A stretch of 64,000 nt of DNA from positions 80,801 through 144,800 of the forward strand of contig MQUF01000011.1 in NCBI GenBank assembly GCA_001914235.1, given 5' to 3'. Shown piece after piece: positions 8,778 through 16,542 of this stretch (positions are counted from its first letter, which is position 1; each line of letters begins with the position of its first letter). This DNA is from Desulfobulbaceae bacterium DB1 (lineage in GTDB: Bacteria > Desulfobacterota > Desulfobulbia > Desulfobulbales > SURF-16). Below the pieces are notes generated by a model. It saw only the letters and a list, made by a program, of their open reading frames with translations. It searched no databases and was not told the origin of the DNA. A program made the translations under genes and the position numbers.

Positions 8778-9185
8778 ATGAGTCAATATCTAATTCTTCT
8801 CGCGATCATACCGTTAGCCTGTTTTCAACTGACAAAAATTTACAGAATGCGGAACAGATGGCTGATTAACGGCATTGCAACGGGCTTGGTAATTGCTCCG
8901 GTAAGCTTCGGCCTGCTGCAATTCACCTATATTCCGGTAATAGGGAAAGTTCTCGGGTTTATCGGACTTATCGCCAATCTTACCCATGGATCAATCGGTT
9001 ACTTCTGCCTGGTTGGGAGCGGAATCATTGCTCCGACCGCACTGATCACGGCAACCGAGCTTGTTATGATCAATCTGGTGAACGCGGTTCTTTTCTCATA
9101 CTGTTACGGTATGATCGGCTACGCCATTGATCGGAAACTGGAAGAAGAAAGCACCGAAACAGAGCATGTTCGGGTAATTCTCTAA
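8778..9185 (+). CDS. Small polytopic membrane protein, unknown function
   Basis: 135 residues with a clear AGGAGG ribosome site eight bases before the ATG. There are probably three to four hydrophobic segments (about residues 3-18, 30-48, 55-85 and 92-115) and a charged cytoplasmic tail (DRKLEEESTETEHVRVIL). No motif identifies the family. It is the first gene after a sigma-54 promoter and is followed by a one-TM protein and a TM-PilZ protein, which hints at an envelope or c-di-GMP linked function. Confidence 0.6.
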   Translation: MSQYLILLAIIPLACFQLTKIYRMRNRWLINGIATGLVIAPVSFGLLQFTYIPVIGKVLGFIGLIANLTHGSIGYFCLVGSGIIAPTALITATELVMINLVNAVLFSYCYGMIGYAIDRKLEEESTETEHVRVIL

Positions 9186-9224
9186 GCAACAGCCGATTCC
9201 CATGACATCACGGCATGATTCGAC

Positions 9225-9258
9225 GCGATACCGCCAATCTCAAACATGGCGGTATCGC
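9225..9258. terminator. Strong hairpin between small membrane genes
   Basis: A perfect 11-bp stem, GCGATACCGCC/GGCGGTATCGC, has a 12-base loop and only a short T run after it (CTTTGCC). It sits 40 bases after the stop of the 8778 gene. It could be a weak terminator or an mRNA processing and stability stem. It overlaps the ATG at 9246, which favours the later start at 9315 for the next gene. Confidence 0.45.
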
Positions 9259-9314
9259 TTTGCCGATCAAATCAAACCCTAAAAACCACAACAATTGACA
9301 ACGTGAGACGATTT

Positions 9315-9542
9315 ATGACAAAGACACAATATTCCCCCCAGGACGATACCGCTTCTCTCAGCCGTTCAACCCCGGACATAACCGATAGATATGACAGTGA
9401 TCGTTTGGTTCTTTCCCTCATCATGGGCATGGCGGCTCTCATCGGCATCTGGGCACTCTTGTGCATGATGGCCGGCATACTCAACCTCGGCGGAATCACC
9501 GAACTGGGCGCGAGCTGGTTTTCCGCGATAACCGGCAGATAA
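9315..9542 (+). CDS. Single-pass membrane protein, unknown function
   Basis: 75 residues from ATG 9315, chosen because the earlier ATG at 9246 lies inside a strong hairpin. A polar N-terminal third (TQYSPQDDTASLSRS) is followed by one transmembrane helix (about LILSLIMGMAALIGIW through LLCMMAGIL) and a short glycine-rich tail. There are no recognisable catalytic motifs. It lies between two other membrane genes and is probably in the same transcript. Confidence 0.5.
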   Translation: MTKTQYSPQDDTASLSRSTPDITDRYDSDRLVLSLIMGMAALIGIWALLCMMAGILNLGGITELGASWFSAITGR

Positions 9543-9587
9543 AACAACCGCTGCTTCCCGACAAACCGCCACATTCAGGACACACCC

Positions 9588-10154
9588 ATGCTCTATCAAC
9601 CACAACTCTTCGTTTATATGTGGTTTTTACCGGTTACATTTTTCATCCTGCTGCCGTTTGCCTTCATGCTGTCCACTATGTTCATCACCTTTGCAACAAG
9701 GGCGGCAGCGATTCGACCCAAACAAGAAAATCGTAACGCAAGCGAAGGGGAGTTGATAATACAAGAAAGCGACCCCATTGACAAAAGACTCCACCCCCGA
9801 TTCCGCATCGCCGGGATATCCGCTGATGCCTCAAACGGCATTGACTTATGCACCGGACTGGCCTGCAATATATCCCGTTCCGGCATAGGACTCATCGATA
9901 TACCGGAAAAATTTGCTCAAAATCCCGGCAACCTCTCGGTTGTCATTTCCGGTCGCCAAAAAATATTCAGAATGGTGATACAGCCGCAATGGCACCAGGC
10001 AATCGGACAACGAAAACGTCTCGGCGGAAAAGTTGTCTCCCCCCCCGTCGGGTGGCCTGAGTTCATACAGCACTATGAATCCATATTCAAGGGCCTTGGC
10101 AAGGGCCTCTCAACCACTGGTTTATCCGGCTTTTCACCTGTCGATTCTCCATGA
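9588..10154 (+). CDS. Membrane-anchored PilZ-domain protein
   Basis: 188 residues. One N-terminal transmembrane helix (about 8-38, FVYMWFLPVTFFILLPFAFM) is followed by a polar linker and a PilZ-like domain. The domain shows the RxxxR-type motif in KRLHPRFRI (about 66-74) and the second motif NISRSGIGL (about 97-105), corresponding to D/NxSxxG; together these bind cyclic di-GMP in the family. The output is unknown. Its place after two small membrane proteins suggests a c-di-GMP receptor acting at the inner membrane. Confidence 0.7.
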   Translation: MLYQPQLFVYMWFLPVTFFILLPFAFMLSTMFITFATRAAAIRPKQENRNASEGELIIQESDPIDKRLHPRFRIAGISADASNGIDLCTGLACNISRSGIGLIDIPEKFAQNPGNLSVVISGRQKIFRMVIQPQWHQAIGQRKRLGGKVVSPPVGWPEFIQHYESIFKGLGKGLSTTGLSGFSPVDSP

Positions 10155-10310
10155 AATTCCACCTCCCCCGCTGCTTCTTTTGCCGCCCCGTCATCACCCG
10201 AAGACAATCTTTCAACCCCGGCCGCGCACTGATGTGCCTTTCCGTGCGTCCCCTGATCCGCCCTGTTCAATGAAAAAAACTGTTTTTTCTTGCCCGGACA
10301 GGTTGCCGCA

Positions 10311-10362
10311 GGGTTGCAATCTTGCACCTCTGTATCTGCCGAATGGTTGCAGAAATGCAACC
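10311..10362. promoter_or_regulatory. TTGCA-type upstream activator sites
   Basis: A perfect inverted repeat, GGTTGCA-GAAA-TGCAACC, lies at 10345-10362, and a related GGTTGCAATCTTGCACC lies about 30 bases before it. Both are 70-125 bases upstream of the sigma-54 promoter at 10434, the usual distance for activator binding. The repeat is nearly the same as the one at 6667-6684. Confidence 0.55.
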
Positions 10363-10433
10363 CTGCCTTGGCGGCCCGACGGCAACGGCCACGTAACACG
10401 CCGATAAGAATCAAAAAACATAAAATAAGAAAA

Positions 10434-10449
10434 TGGCACATAAGATGCA
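10434..10449 (+). promoter_or_regulatory. Sigma-54 (-24/-12) promoter of cytochrome operon
   Basis: TGGCAC-ATAAG-ATGCA shows GG-N10-GC spacing. It is the only promoter-like element in the 465-base gap 10155-10619 and faces the heptahaem cytochrome gene at 10620. Note how similar it is to the 8614 promoter (TGGCAC-ACAAG-ATGCA). Confidence 0.65.
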
Positions 10450-10619
10450 AATACTCTCAACAAATGCATACGATGTTTCTCACGTGAACTGTTGTTGAAA
10501 AAGATCGAACACTTTTTACCAAGGCCAGGGAACAGATACCCGTGACCAAAACGCCCACCACGCTGCTGATGTTTGCGTTATCTGTTCACCGGGCCACGTC
10601 AATTGGAGATGAAAAGACC

Positions 10620-11732
10620 ATGAAGAAAATGACGAAATTATTCCTCCGTTATGGCTTGTCAGTTGTTTTCGCCTGCGGTGTCGGCTCCTCTGCCGCCCTT
10701 GCAATTGAAAACTCCGAATGCATGGAATGCCACAGCGACTCATCACTGTCCAAGGAAAGCACGGACAACATTTTACGAAGCGAAATCACGGTCGGCCTGT
10801 ACGTTGACGAAGAAGCCTTCAACCGCTCCGTTCATCATCAGAACGGCATCACCTGCGTTGATTGTCACTCTGACATTGAAGAACTCAACTTTGACGAGGA
10901 ACTCCCCCACAAGGCATACCTGGAGCCCGTCTGCTGCGCCAACTGTCACGAGGAAGAGGGAAACGCCTTCAAGAACAGCGTCCACATGGAAATACTGAAA
11001 AAAGGCATCACCATGACCTGTTATGCCTGTCACGGCTATCATGATGTCATGCCGATGGAGGCAGCGCTGCTGGCGGAACGGGAAAACAGTTACTGCCTGA
11101 AATGCCATAACCCATACCAATACCACGAATGGCTGCCTGCCCGGGAATCACACTTTGCCTTTGTTGAATGCATCGTCTGCCATGCCCCGGACGTGTCCCA
11201 GCAGATCAACCTCACTTTTGTCGATCTCCTCACCAACAAACTTTCCAAGGGTGCGGAAATCATCAAAATCCTCGGGATCGAGTATGACCAATTCATGCCC
11301 ATGATCGACACAAACAAGGACAACATCATCAACCAGGATGAATTCGACACCCTGATTCTCATGCTCCGACAAAAAAACATCCATGCCAGTTTTCATGCGG
11401 AACTGGTCGCTGATTTAAAACCTGAAGCCCATCAGGTAAAAAGGGGAATGGCGGAAAAAACGTGTGAGAAGTGCCATATCGAGGATTCACCATACTTCAA
11501 TGCGGTCTTTCTGCCGCTTATTCGGGAAGACGGCTCGGTGGACCGCTATGAGGTGGACCGACAGGTTCTCGGCAGTTACAACCTGAACCACTTTTACCTG
11601 ATGACCGGCACCAGGGTGAAGATGCTTGACATGATAGGATTTCTGCTGATTGCCGGCGGAGCCGGGGTTGTCCTGCTCCATTTTATCATGCGGATTGCAA
11701 CAATGTCGGCCCGTCGAAAAAATGATCACTGA
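10620..11732 (+). CDS. Membrane-anchored heptahaem cytochrome c with an EF-hand loop
   Basis: About 370 residues from ATG 10620, preceded by GGAG and followed directly by a signal peptide (KKMTKLFLRYGLSVVFACG...AALAIE). Seven CXXCH sites are visible: CMECH, CVDCH, CANCH, CYACH, CLKCH, CIVCH and CEKCH. Between the sixth and seventh sites is a canonical calcium-binding loop DTNKDNIINQDE (about 230-241). A C-terminal transmembrane helix (MIGFLLIAGGAGVVLLHFI) anchors it, so the haem domain is periplasmic. Together with the cytochrome b encoded 65 bases downstream it probably forms a quinol-cytochrome electron-transfer complex. The substrate is not evident. Confidence 0.8.
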   Translation: MKKMTKLFLRYGLSVVFACGVGSSAALAIENSECMECHSDSSLSKESTDNILRSEITVGLYVDEEAFNRSVHHQNGITCVDCHSDIEELNFDEELPHKAYLEPVCCANCHEEEGNAFKNSVHMEILKKGITMTCYACHGYHDVMPMEAALLAERENSYCLKCHNPYQYHEWLPARESHFAFVECIVCHAPDVSQQINLTFVDLLTNKLSKGAEIIKILGIEYDQFMPMIDTNKDNIINQDEFDTLILMLRQKNIHASFHAELVADLKPEAHQVKRGMAEKTCEKCHIEDSPYFNAVFLPLIREDGSVDRYEVDRQVLGSYNLNHFYLMTGTRVKMLDMIGFLLIAGGAGVVLLHFIMRIATMSARRKNDH

Positions 11733-11797
11733 ACAGCCAAAATTGACGAAAAATATCTCCCTGAGAAGAAGCTGAAAAAAACGAGGAGGATCAACTC

Positions 11798-12418
11798 ATG
11801 AGTAACGAAAAACTTATATATGTCCATCCGGCACCGGTCCGCATCTGGCATTGGATTAATGCCGCCGGCTTTGTCGTCCTGATCATTACCGGTTTTCAAA
11901 TCCGCTATGCCGATATCTTGACCTGGATGCCCCTCCGGGATGCGATAACCATCCACAATTATGTCGGGTTCGCCGTCATTATCAATTATTTCCTCTGGCT
12001 TGGCTACTATGTCGGTTCCGGCAAGGTTAAAATTTATATCCCGAATCTGCGGACCTTTGTCGCCAAGTCCATAACCCAGATGACCTACTACGGGTATGGT
12101 TTCTTCAAGGGCGCCCCCAATCCGCATTCCATGACCCCGCAAAACAAATTCAATGCCCCCCAGCAGAATGCCTATCTTGTCATCATGCTGCTTCTTCTGC
12201 CGGCGCAGATGATATCCGGCGTGTTTCTCTGGAAGGTGAAGGGGTATGCCAATTACATCAACATGCTGGGCGGGATCAAGGTTATCGACACCATCCACGT
12301 GGCCCTGTTTTTCATCTTCAGCTCCTTCATCCTGGTGCATTGCTATCTCGCGACTTTAGGACATACGCCGCTTGCTCATTTCAAGGCCATGTTTACCGGT
12401 TACGAGGAACATCATTAA
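11798..12418 (+). CDS. Cytochrome b561-type membrane subunit
   Basis: 206 residues; the start is supported by GAGGAGG. There are four transmembrane segments and His residues suited to haem b ligation in HPAPVRIWHWIN (start), HNYVGF (helix 2), TIHVALFF and LVHCYLATLGHTPLAH (helix 4). The layout matches the cytochrome b subunits of hydrogenase or thiosulfate reductase type complexes, which pass electrons between the quinone pool and a periplasmic cytochrome. The upstream heptahaem cytochrome is the obvious partner. No catalytic molybdopterin or hydrogenase subunit is present nearby, so the module may feed a soluble partner encoded elsewhere. Confidence 0.8.
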   Translation: MSNEKLIYVHPAPVRIWHWINAAGFVVLIITGFQIRYADILTWMPLRDAITIHNYVGFAVIINYFLWLGYYVGSGKVKIYIPNLRTFVAKSITQMTYYGYGFFKGAPNPHSMTPQNKFNAPQQNAYLVIMLLLLPAQMISGVFLWKVKGYANYINMLGGIKVIDTIHVALFFIFSSFILVHCYLATLGHTPLAHFKAMFTGYEEHH

Positions 12419-12464
12419 GTCCCCGGCACACGATGGCGCATGTGCTTGTTTGTTCCCCTGATTT

Positions 12465-12496
12465 GCATCGCGGCGTCTCCGGAGACGCCGCGATGC
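12465..12496. promoter_or_regulatory. Perfect 32-base palindrome before a PilZ gene
   Basis: Two 16-base arms (GCATCGCGGCGTCTCC and its exact complement) meet with no spacer. It lies in the 92-base gap between the cytochrome b stop and the PilZ start, ending 14 bases before the ATG at 12511. There is no T run, so it is not a standard terminator. It could limit expression of the distal gene, protect the cytochrome mRNA, or be a DNA-binding site. Confidence 0.5.
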
Positions 12497-12510
12497 ACGG
12501 AGAAAAATTG

Positions 12511-12900
12511 ATGACGCACATAAACGGACAAAAAAACAGAAGAAAGTTTCCCCGCTTCAAGGCCGTAAACGATCTCTTTGTTCTCCATGAAGATTTCGGC
12601 AAGATCATTGAGATCGGTATTGGAGGCGCCGCATTTACTTATGTCGAGAAGGATCGTCCACGTAATGGCGGGTCCGCGCACGGGACCCTTTTCTCGCGCG
12701 AGGATGACTATCTGGTGGAGCTTCCCTTCCGAACCGTTTACGATACAATCCTCCGTCAATCCTCCTTCCATAAATTGCATATCAGAAAACGGGTCGTCGT
12801 CTTCGAGCAACTTTCCGATCGGCAACTGGAAAAGCTCGAAAAATTTATTCTGGACAACATCCCAATCCCCGGCGCAAACAGGCCGTCCGGCAGTTCCTGA
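12511..12900 (+). CDS. PilZ-domain protein (soluble)
   Basis: 129 residues from ATG 12511; ATG 12493 is a less likely alternative because it lies in the palindrome. The PilZ motif 1 is RRKFPRFKA (about 8-16) and motif 2 is degenerate, EIGIGGAAF, where Asp/Asn-x-Ser is replaced by Glu-Ile-Gly, so c-di-GMP binding may be altered. There is no membrane segment. Its position behind the sigma-54-controlled cytochrome operon suggests co-regulation with respiration genes. Confidence 0.6.
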   Translation: MTHINGQKNRRKFPRFKAVNDLFVLHEDFGKIIEIGIGGAAFTYVEKDRPRNGGSAHGTLFSREDDYLVELPFRTVYDTILRQSSFHKLHIRKRVVVFEQLSDRQLEKLEKFILDNIPIPGANRPSGSS

Positions 12901-13212
12901 AAACATCAAGCCGAACGGCGGTTTCCCTGCACGACCACACATCGGCGTTGAGTGAAACCGCGCCATGACCAGATGCCCGCCATTGCCCGAATTTTTTCTG
13001 CCGCATTTTCCTCCTTCCCCGCCAATCCACACTGTTTCCCAAACATATCCAGCGAATATTGCACAAATTTTACACATAAGGTAATATTTCAAATAATGGT
13101 TGATTCGACATCATGATACCGGGTAACGTCCATTCATGATCAGCCGGCTCCCCCCTTGCCGGCGGCTTCGTTCCCTCTCAACTGAAGCGTGAGCGAATAA
13201 CAGGTATTTTCC
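12901..13212. other. Intergenic region, nothing recognised
   Basis: This 312-base stretch carries no supported gene. It contains an AT-rich segment around 13060-13110 that probably includes the promoter of the downstream regulator, but no clear -35/-10 or sigma-54 elements. Confidence 0.4.
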
Positions 13213-15219
13213 ATGGCCCAATTTGCCTTCCCCCAGAAAAAAAAGGGACAGAGAAACCATGAAATGGATTTTCCAAATTCGTCCGCCGGTCACCCCATGA
13301 AAAAGGACGAAAAAAACACCGCGCCGCAAAACGCCGGCCACGCCAGGCGCCGGGAGAAAGACCGCGGCCCCATCAAGGATATCAAGGCGACATATTGCCC
13401 GGATCCCAAGAAGATGGTGCACAAAGGTGTTTCATTCAGTGAAGCCATCCTCGAATCCATCGTCCATGGCGCCTTTACCGTTGATCGTCATTTCAACATC
13501 ACCTCCTTTAACCGCTCCGCCGAAAATATCACCGGGTTCAAACGAAACGAAGCGATCGGCATGAAATGCTATCATGTCTTCCGCGCCGACATCTGCAAAG
13601 ACCACTGCGCCTTGAAAAAATCGATGGAGACCGGCCGGGATGTCTGCAACCAGATGGTTACCATCAAGGACATTGACGGGGACGATGTCCAGATCACCGT
13701 TTGCACCTCCGTACTGCACAACGACAAACTGGAAATCGTCGGCGGAGTGGAAACATTCCGGGATATCTCTGCCATCGTGCGATTGCGCCAGGCGATATCG
13801 GGAAAATACTGTTTTCATAATATCATCAGCAAAAACGAGAAGATCCAGAAAATTTTCTCCACGCTCCCCAGCATTGCGGCCAGCGACAGCACCGTTTTGA
13901 TTGAAGGCCCCAGCGGGTCGGGTAAGGAACTCTTTGCCAAGGCAATACACACCCTGGCAAAACGGCAAGGCAAATTCGTCGCCCTGAACTGTGCGGCCCT
14001 TCCCGACACCCTGCTTGAATCGGAATTATTCGGCTACAAGAAAGGGGCATTTACCGGCGCAAACAGCGACAAGCTCGGCCGTTTTGCCCTGGCGGAAAAG
14101 GGAACGATTTTTCTCGATGAAATAGGGGATATTTCGCCCGCGCTGCAGTTGAAGCTGTTGCGCGTCCTGCAGGAAAAAGAGTACGAGCCGCTGGGAGGCA
14201 CCGAAACCCTGAAAGCCGATGTCCGGGTTATTGCCGCCACCAATAAAAACATCAAAGAGCAGATTGACAAAGGAGCTTTCCGCGAGGATCTGTTTTTCCG
14301 ACTCAATGTCATAAAAATCACCCTTCCGCCTCTTTCCGAGCGAAAAGAGGACATTCCTCTTTTGACCCAGCATTTTATCGATAAATTCAATGCATTGCAG
14401 CAGAAGAACATTGAATCCGTTTCCCCCAAAGTCCTCAATATTCTCATGAGCTACGATTATCCGGGCAATATCCGTGAACTGGAAAACATCATCGAATACT
14501 GCTTTGTTCTCTGTCAGGGAAACTCCATCGATCCCGAGTGCCTGCCGGAAGGGATCAGGGAGTCAATTCCGACAGACTCCGACGTCGGCCATCCACCCGA
14601 GGCAGCCCAACCGCTGTCAACCGCCGAAGCGGCAACGATATCCGCCGCCCTGCGCATGTTCAACGGCAACAGAGGGAAAACAGCCGAGCATCTCGGCATT
14701 GAAAAGACAACCCTCTGGCGCAAAATGAAAAAATACAACATTCATTACCCGGTAAAGAAAAAGCCGCCGGCTGTGCCGGAAACCCTGCCCCGTGAATCGG
14801 GGTCGGAAAAAACAGGTGAATCAGATGCAGGGATCAGGAAAAAGATCCTGATCGTTGACGACAATCAAGACAGCCGTGAACTGGTACGAAAGATACTGGC
14901 AAAAGACGGCTACCGCCTGTTTGAAGCGGTTGACGGGGAAGATGCCCTCCATAAAATCATCAAGGAAAAACCGGATCTCGTGCTCATGGACATTTCCATG
15001 CCCAAGATCGACGGCCTGGAACTGACCCATCGGGTAAAAAAAGACGAAGAACTGCGCGACATCAAGATCGTCGCCTTAACCGCTCATGCCCTGCCGCAAG
15101 ACAGGGAGCGGGCGCTTTCCCTCGGCTGCCTCGACTATATCACCAAACCGATCAATGTCAGGGAATTTGCCGGACTGATCAAACGGCTCCTGACGGACTT
15201 TCCGCCAAATCAGCCATGA
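13213..15219 (+). CDS. Sigma-54 activator with PAS and C-terminal receiver
   Basis: 668 residues from the first ATG; starts at 13264 or 13297 are possible since no strong ribosome site marks any of them. Order: basic N-terminus; PAS (about 75-195) with Cys motif CYHVFRADICKDHC; complete sigma-54 AAA+ domain with Walker A GPSGSGKE, GAFTGA (about 278), Walker B FLDEIGD, arginine-finger segment FREDLFFRLN; Fis-type HTH (NRGKTAEHLGIEKTTLW, about 480-500); then a receiver (about 540-665) with DDNQDS, VLMDISMPK and ITKPINVREFA. A receiver placed after the HTH is unusual, since NtrC-type proteins carry it first. It is the best candidate to activate the sigma-54 promoters at 6791, 8614 and 10434. Confidence 0.85.
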   Translation: MAQFAFPQKKKGQRNHEMDFPNSSAGHPMKKDEKNTAPQNAGHARRREKDRGPIKDIKATYCPDPKKMVHKGVSFSEAILESIVHGAFTVDRHFNITSFNRSAENITGFKRNEAIGMKCYHVFRADICKDHCALKKSMETGRDVCNQMVTIKDIDGDDVQITVCTSVLHNDKLEIVGGVETFRDISAIVRLRQAISGKYCFHNIISKNEKIQKIFSTLPSIAASDSTVLIEGPSGSGKELFAKAIHTLAKRQGKFVALNCAALPDTLLESELFGYKKGAFTGANSDKLGRFALAEKGTIFLDEIGDISPALQLKLLRVLQEKEYEPLGGTETLKADVRVIAATNKNIKEQIDKGAFREDLFFRLNVIKITLPPLSERKEDIPLLTQHFIDKFNALQQKNIESVSPKVLNILMSYDYPGNIRELENIIEYCFVLCQGNSIDPECLPEGIRESIPTDSDVGHPPEAAQPLSTAEAATISAALRMFNGNRGKTAEHLGIEKTTLWRKMKKYNIHYPVKKKPPAVPETLPRESGSEKTGESDAGIRKKILIVDDNQDSRELVRKILAKDGYRLFEAVDGEDALHKIIKEKPDLVLMDISMPKIDGLELTHRVKKDEELRDIKIVALTAHALPQDRERALSLGCLDYITKPINVREFAGLIKRLLTDFPPNQP

Positions 15220-16292
15220 CCGCCAAGGAAAAAATACTCATCATTGACGACAACCTGGACACCGTTGAACTGCTGCGCAAACGATTCCGCGCCCAGGGAT
15301 ATGACACCGATGAAGCATATGACGGCATGCAGGGACTGGAAAAAATACATGCGTTTACCCCGGATATCATCATTCTCGACGTCATGATGCCGAAGATGGA
15401 CGGGTATGAGGTCTGCCAAGCCCTGAGCAAAGATGAATCCGTCAAACACATCCCGATCATCATGCTTACCGCCAAAAGCAATGTGCCGGACAAGGTGAAA
15501 GGTCTCGATATCGGCGCTGATGATTACATCACCAAGCCTTTTGATTTCAAGGAACTGGAAGCAAGGGTGCGGTCATTGCTCGCCAAGAAAATTGAAAGCG
15601 ATGAAATGGCGGAACAGGAGAAATTCACCGCCCTTGATCACTTCCTTGATGAAGTTTCCCACGAAGTACGCAACCCCTTGGTCGCCATAGGAGGATTTGC
15701 GCGGCGGGTGAGAAAAAATCTGCCGGAAGACAGCAAAAACCGCCAATACATGGATGTCATCCTGCAGAATGTGGAAGTGCTTGAAAAAATGGTGCACAAA
15801 CTGATTTCCCTGAAAAGCGCCACCCTCTGTTACCGGGAATCTTCCAATATCAATGAAATAGTGAGCAATGCCGTCAGCACCTACCGGCACGAAATGGAAA
15901 CGAAAGAAATCACCCTTGACACCCATTTCATGGAAAATCCGCCCCTGATCTGTGCCGACCAGGAAAATATCACCATGACCATTGCCCACATCATCGAAAA
16001 TGCCATCGAAGCCATGGATGGCGCGAAAAAACGCATTCTCACCCTTACCACCGGGGTCAACGAAGGCTATTTTGAGATCCAGATAACAGACACCGGCAAA
16101 GGCATCGGCAAGGACAAGATAAAAAACATCTACGACCCTTTTTTCACTTCAAAAACCTACGGCCCCGGCTTTGGCCTCACCTTTGCGCTGAAGACGGTGC
16201 GCAGCCACAAGGGTATCATCTCGGTTGAAAGCAAGGAAGGAGAAGGAACCTCATTCATGATCAGATTACCTATTCGGTCGATGATTTCCTGA
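15216..16292 (+). CDS. Receiver-histidine kinase, paralogue of 5464-6570
   Basis: 358 residues; its ATG overlaps the previous stop (ATGA), so the genes are translationally coupled. Receiver: DDNLDT, IILDVMMPK, YITKPFDFKEL. Kinase: H-box DEVSHEVRNPLVAIGGF, N-box HIIENAIEAM, DTGKGI, YDPFFTSK and GPGFGLT, where one Gly-Leu of the usual GLGL motif is altered. It is soluble. Its coupling to the receiver-bearing activator suggests it phosphorylates that C-terminal receiver. The receiver + REC-kinase order repeats the arrangement at 4979-6570. Confidence 0.85.
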   Translation: MTAKEKILIIDDNLDTVELLRKRFRAQGYDTDEAYDGMQGLEKIHAFTPDIIILDVMMPKMDGYEVCQALSKDESVKHIPIIMLTAKSNVPDKVKGLDIGADDYITKPFDFKELEARVRSLLAKKIESDEMAEQEKFTALDHFLDEVSHEVRNPLVAIGGFARRVRKNLPEDSKNRQYMDVILQNVEVLEKMVHKLISLKSATLCYRESSNINEIVSNAVSTYRHEMETKEITLDTHFMENPPLICADQENITMTIAHIIENAIEAMDGAKKRILTLTTGVNEGYFEIQITDTGKGIGKDKIKNIYDPFFTSKTYGPGFGLTFALKTVRSHKGIISVESKEGEGTSFMIRLPIRSMIS

Positions 16293-16430
16293 TCAGCCAA
16301 AACATCCGCCGCCGCGGCAGGGTGTTCATGCCGGCAACAGAATATTTTTTTGCAGGTCAAGGCTGGAAATGAAAGAAGAGGCGGTTCCGGAAAAACACCC
16401 GGCAAGGCAAGCAAGGACGGCTGGAGATCC

Positions 16431-16462
16431 GCGGCCTTCGGCGGAAAGATCCCGAAGGCCGC
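16431..16462. terminator. Hairpin between convergent genes
   Basis: A perfect 11-bp stem, GCGGCCTTCGG/CCGAAGGCCGC, with a 10-base loop sits in the 250-base gap between the receiver-kinase (plus) and the glutamate synthase gene (minus). There is no long T run on either side, so efficiency is uncertain. Its position fits a bidirectional terminator. Confidence 0.5.
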
Positions 16463-16542
16463 GCACGAGTTCACAAAGATGAAAAGCCCCACCACAACAT
16501 GCTGTTCAGCGTGTCGTGGTAATGGGGCCCGGAGACGGAATA

